DNA from: Ophiosphaerella korrae
Lineage: Eukaryota > Ascomycota > Dothideomycetes > Pleosporales > Phaeosphaeriaceae
Direction: 5' to 3'
NCBI GenBank assembly: GCA_028456385.1
Contig: JALNQF010000173.1
Span: forward strand, 1-64,000
Length of the DNA stretch: 64,000 nucleotides
Shown: piece after piece, positions 11,760 to 23,449 of the stretch
Layout: each line of letters starts with the position of its first letter
How positions within the stretch are numbered: position 1 is the stretch's first letter
The notes under the pieces: model-generated
The model's input: the letters and a program-made list of their open reading frames with translations, nothing else
What the model was told of the DNA's origin: nothing
The model's database searches: none
Translations under genes and position numbers: made by a program

Positions 11760-14700
11760 GTATTCTAGAAGGTTTTAATTTTAGAACTCTTTTAGTTTCT
11801 TAAAGTAATTAAGATTATCTTCTAGTTTCTATATTTTCTCTTATAGTTATCCTTTTTTATCTATACCTATCTATTTTACTAAGTAGTAGTTTCTTCTATT
11901 ATAGAATTAGTACTATAAGATTTTTTTAACTTCTTATTCTTCTTATTCTCTATATATATCTACTTTATATACTAGTAGTTTTACTTCTTATAGTACTTGT
12001 TCTAGTAAGGCTACGTAGAATATTAAGTATATCTTTATCTTATTTAGTAGTTTTAATTTAAATATAACTAGTATAACTTCTTTCTCTACTTTATATAGTT
12101 TTATCTTAACGTAGTCTAATTTTAAACTTAGTTATTTACTCTTAATATTTTTCTATACTAACTATACTTTTTCTCTCTTTCTAAATTAGGGTCCCTCTCT
12201 ATATTTTTTATTATAGTACTTTACTATTTAATTTTATAAGAATTCTATATCCTATTTTAGTTAATTATATATATCTTTAAGTTTATTAGTAAAGTTTTCT
12301 CTTTTTAAAAACTAAAATATCTAGTTTCTTAGTATCTAGTATATATTAGGTTTAAATCTATAGTTTATAAAGAAGAGTAATACTCTTATTACTATATTCT
12401 TTATACTATTGTATACTAACTATACTATAAGTAGTAGCTATACCTAATTATTCTAGTTATAGTTAAAGTAGTATCTTAAGTATTATTTTACTATCTAATT
12501 TATTTATTCTAACTATCTATCTATTTATAAGTAGTATACTATAGACATTATATATTATATTCCTAATTACGCTACTATTATTTCTTATAGTTTTAATATA
12601 AATTATATATCTCTATCTATAATAATTTTATCTAGTAGTCTATATTAACTAATTATAGTTCCTAGAACCTAATATATAGTAGCTTCTATTTTACTTTTTT
12701 TTTATATAGCTTAAAGTATATATACTTTATAAGTTTATCTACTATTATTAAGATTCTATTATATTTAACTCTTAATATTAAGTCTTTAGACTTAGGTAGC
12801 TTTGTAATAAAGTCTATTATAATAACTTTCTATAGTTATTCTAGTATTTCTACTAGTTATAGTATTCTATATAGTATATATCTACTATATTTATTTCTCT
12901 AGTATTCTATATAATTTTATAGTACTTCTATTACTAATTATCTTACTTTTAGAATATAGTAGTCTTATAGTAGTCTATTTAATATTTTATCTATACCTTA
13001 GTAACTATATACTAGTAATTTATAGAATTATTATATAAATTCTCTTTAAATCTTTCCTAGAATATATATTCTTCTATAAGCTTATATAAATCCTTCTTAG
13101 ATTTTTAGTTTTTCTATTTCTTTAGTTACTTCTTTTATTACTTTCTAAATCTACTTATCTAGCTTACTACTTATTCTTTTAAGTATTGTAGCTATTTTAA
13201 GTATATTTAAGACTAAGTATCCTTTTTTATTCTTAACTAGAACTATACTAGTAGTACTTACTTCTTCTTATAAGTCTAGTCTTCTACTAAAGGCGTCTAT
13301 AAACTAATTATCTTTCTCTTTTATATATATTATTTCTATATTAAATATTAATAGATACTTCTACTATCTTATATAGTATTATAATAATTCTTTATTTATT
13401 ATAAATCTTATAAGATTCTTATAATCTATATAAACTTTTATCTAGTATTTTACTTTTTATAAGTATACTCTCTATTATTTAAATACTTTATAGATTACTA
13501 GTATCTCTTTATTATAGATTAAGTAGTTAAGATCTACTATCTTTATCTTTTTAGAGAAGTATTTAACTAAGTATTTTTTTTTAGTTTCTAGGTCTTTCTA
13601 TATTAGTACTATTCTATAGACTAAGTTAGATATATCTATTTTTACTATTACTAGTAGGTCTAGGTTATATATTCTAATAACTAGGTTCTTTATAAACTTC
13701 TTTTTAATCTTTTTAAATACTTTATTATATTCCTTTATCTATTTAAATAGTATATCTTTCTTTATAAGCCTTATTATTAGTTTTATATCTTTAGAGTATC
13801 TTACTATAAACTTTCTATAAAAGTTAGCTAGCCTATAAAATTATTAAACCTCTTTTAGGTTTTTTAGTATTAGCTATTTATTAATTAATTTAATCTTTTC
13901 TAGGTTAATCTTAATCTTTCCTAGTTTAATAATAAATCTAAGGAAGTCTATTTCCTTTATATAGAATTTATATTTTCTTATTTTAAGAAATATTTTAGCT
14001 TCTACTAGCTTTTCTAGTATTTTGTATATATATTATATATATTCTTCTTTTATTTCTAAGAATATAAGGATATTATCTAAATATATAAATATAAATATAT
14101 CTAAGTACTCTCTTAGTACTATGTTAATTCTTTCTTAGAATACCGCTAGTGCGTTTATTAATCTAAATAGTATAACTAAGTACTTATATAGTCTATATTG
14201 TATTCTAAATACTATTTTCTACTTATTACCTTTCTTAATTCTAATCTAGTAGTAAGTATTTTAGATATCTAACTTTATAAAGATTTTTACTCTTTATAGC
14301 CTATCTTATATTTTATCTATTTATAGTAATAAGTATTAGTTCTTATTTATAATTATATTAGTTTTCCTAAAATCTATATAAGGTCTTTTATTAGTTATTC
14401 CTTTTTTATCTATAAATATAAGTCTATATACTACTTTAGATTTAGACTCTTATATCTATCTCTTTTTTATTACGTTTTAGATAAATACTTATTTAATTTT
14501 AGATTCTTCTTCTATTTTTCTATAGACTAAGCTCTATCTTACGTCTTTTTTTTCTTTTTTTAGTTCTATTACTAAGTCTTATAGTTAATATTCTAGAATA
14601 TAATCTTCTAGTTCTATAAGCTGTTTTTCCTATTTTTTATATTCTTTAGGGAATTCTCCTTTATAGGTATTTATATTAGCTTTTAGTATATCTATTCTAC

Positions 14701-17220
14701 TATAGTTAATTTTTCCTATTCTCTAATTAATATTTAGGTTTATTATTTATAACTATAGTATACCTAGTATAATATTTTATTCCTTATTAATTATTGTTAT
14801 ATCTATAACTATATTCTTAATTTCTAGTCCTTTTAACCTTAGTGTTAAAGGTACTATCTTAAACCTTATAGGTTTCTAAAATAGTTTTCCTTTAATTATA
14901 CTTAATTATTAAGGGTATTTCTTTATTATATACTTAATTCCTTATATTTCTATAAACTTCTTTAATATAAAGTTTCTTATAGCTCTACTATTAATTATTA
15001 ATTATACTTTCTTTTCTTAGTATATACTTATTTTTATAATATATAGGCCTCTTACGCCTTTTAGCTTTTTTTACTTAAGTAATTTTATAAACTATCTATC
15101 TTTTTAGAGCTATAGCTCTACTTTAAGTTTATATTCTTTATATTTTAAGTATTTATTATTTATCTATTTATACTATAGTTCTCTTTAGACGTATTTCTTT
15201 ATTAGCTTAGGTCTAGGTCTTACTACTAAGTATCTATCTTTTAGAATTATTTCTTATCCTTAGATATTTTTTACTATAATTACTCTTATATAGTTATAGC
15301 CTCTCTTTTATATAGGCTATATACTATTATTTACTTTAGGGTTCCTATATATAATATAATTTTTATCTAAGTATAATATCTATAATACTTTAAAATATAC
15401 TAGATGTTTTAGATCTATTATTTTATTATCCTCTTTCTAGTATTTATCTTTTTTAGGCGTATTCGTTATTAGGATATAGTATACTACTAGTACTTTTAGT
15501 ATATAGGTTTTATTAATCTATTACGTCTTTCTTATAAAGTACTACTACTCTTTTAGTATAAGTATCCTTTTTACTATAACTATATATTACTTTATCTATT
15601 CTTAGAATAGTATAAACTTAGTTTCTTTAGGATTATATTTTTTCTAGTCTTTGTATACTTCTTCTATACTTATAACTATTAAGTATATTTAAATAAATTT
15701 CTATTCTTTATTTTATTCCTTTATATCTATTATTATTCTACTATTATAGCTATATATTATTAGCTAGGTATACTTTATATCTCTTATACTAACTTATTTC
15801 TTACTACTTTATAGTCTTTTAGAAGTAGTTATAGTAGTTTCTTTATCTAGTACTAATCTTATAGCCTAGATTAATAGTACTAGAAGCTCTTCTCTTTCTA
15901 GATCTTCTACTAGTAAGCTTATTACTTAGGCTATTTCTTCTAGCTAAGCTTTTATTTTTTTTTTTATTATAGCTACTTTATACTTCTATTTCTATAAGAA
16001 CTATACTACTTTCTATTTACTAAAAAGATATATATAGAAGTTATTATTATAATAAAAGGTCTAATAGAGTATTATATATTATACTTCTTTACTTCTAGCT
16101 ACTTTCTTTTAAAGTTTAGCTTATACTTATAGTACTTCTTTCTTCTTTTTAGTTATCTTTAACTAAGTTTCTTTCTTTAGGTCTTTATTTTTATATTCTC
16201 TTATAAAGTATCTTAGTTTTCTATATTTATAATATACTATATCCTTCTTTTTTTATAATTAGTAGTCTTTTACGTAGTAGTTTTTTTACTATAGTTAAAG
16301 TATATAAAGTCTTTATTCTTCTTCTTTTTCTTATCTTTATTAGTATTAAGGACTATAAGGTCTCTCTTATTATAATTCTAGGCGTAGCTTCTATACTTGT
16401 TTTTCTTTTATTCTTAAAAGTTATTATTAATTTATATTACTTATTACTTTAGAGCTTCTAGTATTTATAGTTTTTCTATATATATTATCTTGTATTAGAT
16501 CTTAGAGTTAAGTCCTTGTTTAAATTATAATATTAAGGCTAACTTATTCTATTCTATATTCTATAATAATTATTTAAACTATAATATATACTTAGGAATA
16601 CTCTAGTTTTATATAAGCTTTTCTAGCTACTCTTCTACTTATTAGGTAATATCTATATCTCTAAATACTACTTTTATTTATTTAGTAAAGTATTTATAGC
16701 TTCTAAAAATAGCTCTAGTTTTATCTTTCTAGGTTATTAGTAAATATATTGTATAATCTATCTAGTAAGGTTTATACTATCTTATTATATCTTCTTCTAG
16801 GTATAATCTAATATATATTACTTTCTTTTCTTCTATATTAAAGTATAGTACCTATACGTTTATCTAGAGTTATACTAATATAATAAAAGGTCTTAGTTTT
16901 TCTCTTATTCTATTAAACTTCTTAAAGATAAGTATCTTTAGTAGTTTCTTTATTATACTTATCTCTAGACATTATATAATTAGTTCTATCTAGTTCTATC
17001 CTTTAATAATAGCTTTAATTTATACTTTATTTTACTTTACGTAGTCTTAAAGCTTTTTATTCTATATTTCTAAGGTATTAATTACTATTTTTATATCTTC
17101 TTTGTCTAAGATTAGATTATTAATTTAGTTCTTAATTGTTTCTTATATAGTACTATTAGACTTATAGCTACTTTTAGGGGCTTTACTTATTTTAGTTAAA
17201 CTTTCTACTATTATATTAGC
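11760..17220 (-). pseudogene. gag-pol of element C, broken by RIP
   Basis: On the minus strand the order from right to left is gag (about 16,150-17,220, with zinc-knuckle remnants near 16,190-16,290), protease (about 14,960-15,000), RT (about 13,600-14,450, catalytic box near 14,070 reading YLDN), RNase H (about 13,200-13,560), integrase (about 12,300-13,130) and a chromodomain-like tail (about 11,800-11,990). It is collinear with element A. It is multiply stopped and cannot be expressed as one protein. Confidence 0.82.
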
Positions 17221-17272
17221 TAGACTATACGTTACTTATACTTTACTTCTTATAATAACTAAATTAGTAAAG

Positions 17273-17701
17273 TATTATAGGCCTCTTGTTATTAACTATA
17301 GGTACCTATTTTTTAGAAGTTAGTAGATTATAAAGTAATAATAAAAGCTCGTGTTAGGATCTATAATAACTTATAATAATAAAAGATATTTTATAACTAT
17401 TTTCTATTAGCGTTCTATAGTTAAAGGATTAAATTACTAATACTATCCTAATAATATATATTACTACTAACTATATACTTGTTGTAATCTATAATCTATT
17501 TTACTAAGATCTTATAGATTATAGATTATTTTAATCTATAATCTATTATACTAAGATCCTATAGATTATAGATTACTCTAGGTATCCTAGTTATATATAG
17601 TCTCCTAATTAAGGTTATTACTCTACTTATCCTATACTTTATTAGTACTTAAGTTAGAACTAATTAGTTCTATCTTTATTCCTTCTATTACACCTATAAT
17701 A
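17273..17701 (-). repeat. 5' LTR of element C
   Basis: The LTR is 429 bp, the same length and ends as the left copy, with the same double inverted array at about 17,487-17,580. It follows the conserved internal start, read here as AACTAAATTAGTAAAG on the plus strand. Confidence 0.9.
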
Positions 17702-18830
17702 TATATTATTAAGGTATACTATATAGTTATAATCTAAGAGTTTACTAAGCGCCTTATTAATATATACTTAAAAACTAGTAGAGGTATTAGTTAGCTTAAA
17801 AAGTATTACTAAGTATTTAAAATACTTATAGTAAGTATAAAACGTAGTTTTCTACTAATCTTTTAATTTAATTCTAATCTTATAGTAAGTATCTTTAAGA
17901 TCTAAAGTAGTATAGTATTATATACTTAATAAGTAGTCTAGTATCTCTTTAATTAGTAGGAGTAAGTACTAATCTTTTACTATAACTAAGTTTAAGCTAT
18001 AGTAGTTAATATAAAACTATAAAGCTTTATCTTTTTTTAGAATAAAAAAGATAAATACTTTTACTAAACTATTACTATAATAAATCTAGCCTTTATAAAG
18101 TATAGCTTCTATATTTATATAGAGTACTTTAAGCTTATATATAAAGAGATTATAGAGTAGCTTATAGAGAAGTTCTTTTTCTTCTATTAATAGAATTACG
18201 TAATTAGAGTTCTTTAAGTAAAGTAGTATCTATATAGTAAAATTATTAAATACGTTATAGTATTCTAATAAAGTATCTAGAATACGTAACTCTTATACTA
18301 TAAGTATAGAGTAAATATATATATTATATTCTAAGTTAATTAAATTAGTCTTAAGTACTCTTAGTAAGTATAATTCTACTTACGTTTTTCTTAAAGCTTT
18401 TATAAATTCTTTAGTTATATATAACTATACTTAGATAATAAAAGTATATTTCTATTACTATATTTATAATCTATAGTTAAGTTATATCTCTTTTTATTTA
18501 AGAAAAGGATTTTTAAAAAAAGTATTACTTTCTTTTTATTTACTTTATATACTATAATCTTAGACATATATAATACTTTATTATTATTAGTAAAGTATAT
18601 CTAAAGCTTATAAGTAGTATAAAGATTTTACTTTTATACTTTTATCTAACTTAGTATAAAGAGCTTAGTATCTTAAATTAGTTTTAGTCTTATTTTTACT
18701 ATAGTCTACTAACTTATAAGACTAATATCTACTTAAGAGTCTAGAATAACTTAAAGTTTTATTTCTAGCTCTAAGCTTAAAGCTATACTATATATATACT
18801 ATTGTAGTAGAGTATTATAAAGAAAAGAAT
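17702..18830 (-). pseudogene. Truncated reverse transcriptase region of a second Gypsy family
   Basis: The minus strand between about 18,050 and 17,702 gives a clear Gypsy RT: LNLVIVKD, then LDLKDTYYKIRIKLKD, then YLVILFKLTNTSTSF, YINKALSKLL and finally VYLNN at the YxDD position. The sequence differs from the RT of elements A to K (which read DFRKTNAI and KLDI), so this is a separate family. The frame is cut immediately after YLNN by the LTR of element C. The part upstream of the RT (to about 18,830) is presumably protease and gag-side sequence, but I could not read domains there. Confidence 0.72.
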
Positions 18831-18834
18831 AGTA

Positions 18835-19080
18835 AAAAAAAAAGGGGTAAGTAGTTACTAGGAAAACACAAGTACTAAGGGCTTATAAGGAGGTAAACTA
18901 TTAAGGAAGAGAGGTAAGAAGGGGAGCGCAGCCGATAAGCCTTTAGGTCGTAGGATATAATCTATAGGAGTACGAATAATGTTTAGAGTTAGTTTAGCTA
19001 ATAAAGTTTAAGTTCCCTAAGACTAATAAGCTCTTAGGCCCTAGATCTATATTAGGCACACAACCCTACAACACTATATA
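18835..19080. other. Island of less RIP-altered sequence
   Basis: About 245 bp stand out by G runs (AAAAGGGG, GGAGG, GGGGAGCGCAGCCG) and by surviving CA dinucleotides (AAACACAAG, GGCACACAACC, CAACAC). Both flanks are fully RIP-altered. No open frame, tRNA or LTR boundary is visible. It may be an untranslated leader of the neighbouring minus-strand element or a low-copy fragment that RIP did not recognise. Confidence 0.55.
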
Positions 19081-20412
19081 CTTAGTAAGATATTAATTAA
19101 TTTACGCCTTACTATCTTATAGCTAATAATAAAGCTAGGCCTTTTCTTATTTAGTTTATATAGACTAGAATATAGTTAGAGTTACTACTATAGTACTTAC
19201 TAGTATAGTATCTCTTTTTATAGTACTTAAAGTATTTAATAGTAAACTTATCTACTAACTTATATTAGGAGTTCTTTATATCTATTTTTATTTAAGCTTT
19301 TTTTAAGTTTTCTTTACTTAAACTATTTATATAGAGCTTTTATAATTTTATTATATTATATAAGTTATACTTAAGTATTAATCTTTAAGTAATAAAGTTT
19401 TCTTTTATTAGCTTTATTTTTTATATTAAGTAGCTATAGAATATACTATTACTACTTCTAGAGTATAGTTAATAGAGTTAGAGAGTAGGTTTAGTAAGTA
19501 CTTTTTAAAGTACTTCTAAGTAAAAAGTTTATTTATATTTAGATTATACTTAATATATATATACTATTATTTATATAAGTCTCTTTTAAAGTATTATATA
19601 GCTTAAAAGACTTTATTTTTTTTTACTTTAAAGTTTTAAGATATAAAGTAAAATACTATTTTATTTAAGTAATAGTACTCTTAGTATTTTTTTAAAGAAT
19701 TACGTTTATATACTATAAGCTATTTAAAGTAAAGTATATACTTTAAATATATATTATTAACTAGAGAGCTTATATTATACTTTTAAAAAGTAAAAATAGT
19801 AACTTTAAAGTTATTCTTAGAAGTTATAGTATAAATAGTAGTTTATTTTTATTCTTAACGTATAATCTTATATTTTAAAGTATAAAGTATATATAGTTAA
19901 GTTAATTTATTATATCTAGTAGTTACTTTATAAATATATTCTTTAATTATTTCTAGTATACTTAGTATATAGCTTAGCTATATATAACTTATACTTTATA
20001 TAATATTATATTTAACTATTAACTATATATCTTCTTTTATTATTATAGCTTATTATAAAAAGTATATTATTATTATCTCTAGACTATTAGTTAAAAAGTA
20101 TTATTATATTAAAAAGTAGCTAGAAGATAATAGTACTTATTATAAGCTATAAGAGATAGTAAAGAGATAATAGATAGTATTTAATAGTACTACTAGTAAC
20201 TAAAAGAGAATAATACTTACTTTACTTTATTTATAAGTATTAAGCCTTTTATACGCCTATATAGTATACTAGCTTTACTTTAGATTATAACTATATAATA
20301 TTATAATCTTTAGTATATTAGCTTTACTTTTAACTTATACTAGAGTTTATAAAAGTTTTAAGTATTTAATAAACTTTTATTATAAGTTTATAATTAAATA
20401 CTTTGTTATACT
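19081..20412. other. Unclassified RIP-altered DNA left of element F
   Basis: The stretch is AT-rich with no readable motif. The 5' LTR of element F would be expected to end at 20,412 but the bases there do not resemble its 3' LTR at 49,489-49,858, so that LTR is lost or replaced. Part of the region may be gag of the minus-strand element at 17,702-18,830. Confidence 0.5.
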
Positions 20413-21229
20413 TTACTAATTTAGTTATTAAAAAAAGTAAAGTATAAGTAGTATATAGTCTAAACTAATAAAATAGTAAAAAGTATATCTAAGAAAATAA
20501 ATAAAGTACTTATAAGTAGTTACTAGTTAAATTATATAATCTAGATAGTAGTTAAAATAAACTTAAATAACTTAATTACTAATAAAAAAAGTATATAAAT
20601 TTTAATTAATACTTTTACTATATATAATAAAAAACTATAAAACTATATTAAGTAAAATAAGTATAAATAGAATAAATTACTAAAAGACTTAAGCTTAGTA
20701 TAATAAAGAAGCTACTTAAAATATTTATACTTAAGAAGTTTAATAGAATAAAAGAAAACTTAAGATTTTTATTTAATTTAGTATAACTCTAAATAAATAT
20801 ATAAGTATTATACTTTAATATAAAAGAAAAAAAAGTTATATATATTAGAATATACTTTAAAAAAAATATAATAAAATAGTTTAAACTTTATTAGATAAAC
20901 TATAGTTAATATAATTTAAGAATAAAATAAAATAAAATAATAGTTAGTTTTAAAAGATATAGTTTATATAATAAATAAAAGTTACTTTTAAAGATATTAA
21001 TACTACTAAATAAATAAATAAAAAAATCTTAAAAGACTTAGAAAACTTAAAAGTATCTTTAAATATATATTATTATTTAAATAACTATTATAAAATATAA
21101 AATAAGATAAGCTATCTTTAATATTTAAATTTAAATAAAGACTAAAATATAATATCTAATATAAAATAATTTAGATAAAAGAAGTAAAGATAATTAAAGT
21201 TTATAAAAAATATAATAATATATTCTATA

Positions 21230-21266
21230 AGTAAGTTACTTATATAGGTAAGTTACTTACTTTTAC
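21230..21266 (+). repeat. Left terminal inverted repeat of the Fot1-like element
   Basis: It matches the reverse complement of 30,049-30,085 at 34 of 37 positions, and the similarity continues a few bases inwards. The internal direct repeat GTAAGTTACTTA occurs twice. Confidence 0.88.
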
Positions 21267-22368
21267 TAAAACTACTATATTATAGTATAAAATAGCTTAC
21301 TTTAACTTAGTATACTATAATATTATATAAAATATTATTTAGAGTTTACTTCTACTATATTCTTATATATTTATATATTATACCTAGTTTCTTTATATAC
21401 TATATATAATTATTAAAATAGTTTACTTACTTTAGTATATACTTACTTCTTTAACTTCTTTCTATTACTATATATACTAAAGTTCTTAAAAGTAGCTAAG
21501 TATACTTTATCTTTAACTATTAAAGTCTTTTCTACTTAAACCTACTTTCTTTTATATAATTTTTATTACGTTATAGCTTTATTTACTACTTAAAGCTTAG
21601 TATTTTCTTTATATACTAATACTAGCTTATATACTATTATTACTATACTTTTAGTAAAGTATTTAAAGTACTTAGCTAAACTTATTAGTAAGCTATTAAT
21701 ATATATCTAAATTCTTACCTTTATAAGTATTAATTATAACTTTAGTTATAAAGTATTACTTAGTATTTATAACTACTAGAGCTTATTATTAAGTAAGAGT
21801 AGTAAAGAAGTATATAGCTTAATATTAAGAGTTAATATAACTTATTCTAAGTTAAATATAGCTAATCTAGTACTTTAAAACTCTTTTTAAATATGTTTAA
21901 AAGTAATTACTATATTATAGGTATACTTAAAGTATAGTAAAAACTTTTATTTTATATTATAGCTAATTTAGTAGTATATAAGAACTTTAACTTAGTACTT
22001 ATATACTTTTTTTAAAAAAGTAAAATAGCTTATATTAAGTAGCTATAAAAGGTATAATATATATATAAGTATATAAAGAGTAATAATCTTATTATCTTTA
22101 TAGTAGTTTTTAAATTTAAGTAAGTAATAGCTCTTAGAGCTATTAATAATAAGTAAATATACTATCTTAATAGTATACGTTTTTATATATATATTAAAGT
22201 ACTTTAACTATATAAAACTAAGTATATTAGTTATCTAGCTATTTTTAGAGACTTTAATAACTTAGTCTTAAGGTATTTTACTATCTTTATACTAGTTTAA
22301 TAGGTAGTATTATACTTTAAAGATAATAAAGAGTAGAATAGCTTACTTAGTTATATTAATACTTATAA

Positions 22369-22796
22369 TATAACAGGTATTACTAGGGTTAACTTCCTAG
22401 TACCTAAAGAGTATTAGTAGATTAGGAGTTAATAGTAAAAGCTTAAGTTATAATCTATAATAACTTATAAATAATAGAAGATGTTTTGTAACTATCTTGT
22501 ATTAGCGTTCTATAGTTAAAGGATTAAATTACTAATACTATCCTAATAATACGTATCTTACTAACTATATACTTGTCGTAATCTATAATCTATAGTTACT
22601 AAGACTAGTAGATTATAGATTATCTTAATCTATAATCTATTAATACTAAGAGTCTATAGATTATAAATTAGCTTAGGTATCCTAGTTATATATAGTCTCC
22701 TAATTAAAGTTATTACCTTACTTGTCTTATACTTTGTTAGCGCCTAGATTAAAACTAATTAGTTTTATCTTAATTTCTTTTATTATACTTATAATA
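22369..22796 (-). repeat. 3' LTR of element D
   Basis: The LTR is 428 bp with ends TATAACAGG and TTATAATA. It contains the double inverted AATCTATAATCTAT array at about 22,578-22,670 around ACTAAGA cores. Confidence 0.92.
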
Positions 22797-23440
22797 CTAT
22801 CTCTCCTCTTAAGTAGGTTTTAGTTTACCTATTCTAGAGCTAAAGTTATTAGTCTAGTTTCTTTATTAATATAGAGTTCTTTATCCTCTCTTATAACTAT
22901 TTTATCTATACGTTGTTACTACCTCTTTACTAATTGCGTATTACGTAATAGTGTTAAAATATTTCCTTACTCTTGTTATACTTCTCTTAAGTTAAACTCT
23001 AAGTCTCTTCTTTATATTATTTCTATAAATAATAGTAGGGCTTATAAGGCGTATATTTATATAAATATATGTAGCTCTTATAATATATTTAGTATTTCTC
23101 TTTCTAAGTATAAGTTTATTATACTTATCTTTACGTCTAAGCTTAATAATAATAAGGAAAGCTATTAACTAGACTTAAGAGAAATTACTATCTTAAATTG
23201 TAGAGGCTAAAGCTAAGCGTAAGCGTATCTAGGAGCTTATATAGAGTAAGCTAGTAGAGAATTAAGCTTATTTCTCTTATCTTTGTAAGATAAAAGCCTT
23301 AAATAATAAGAAATTAGCTAAGTAGTTAGTAGCTCTAGAAGCTAAGCTAGACTTAGATAAGGCGTTTAGTATTACTATAGTAGGTCTTACGCTAGACGTC
23401 TCTATTATCTCTCTATCTATTATTAGTAATATTAGTTCTC
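22797..23440 (+). pseudogene. Accessory antisense gene of element D
   Basis: This is one of the best-preserved accessory genes. From about 23,155 the frame gives RKAIN, then (across stops at Gln codons) EAKAKRKRI, SKLVEN, FSYLCKIKALNNKKLAK, LVALEAKLDLDKAF. The pattern is Lys/Glu/Leu-rich and helical. Upstream, the same frame would be Pro/Thr-rich in the ancestor. It ends near the start of the chromodomain tail of pol on the other strand. No known domain is recognised. Confidence 0.65.
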
Positions 23441-23449
23441 TTAGTTTAC

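Larger units (their letters stand above)
10678..17701 (-). mobile_element. Full-length Gypsy element C without a target duplication
   Basis: This 7024-bp minus-strand element has two 429-bp LTRs. Structure matches A and D: accessory gene on the plus strand at the left, pol and gag on the minus strand. Unlike A, D and G, its flanks do not match (ATTAG on the left, TATAT on the right). They belong to two different truncated Gypsy elements: the left flank is pol of B and the right flank is RT of a second family. A recombinant origin is likely (see findings). Confidence 0.88.

Noticed and set aside
20040..20412. 5' LTR of element F directly upstream of its internal start
   Set aside because: The sequence does not align with the 3' LTR of F or with any other LTR in the window.
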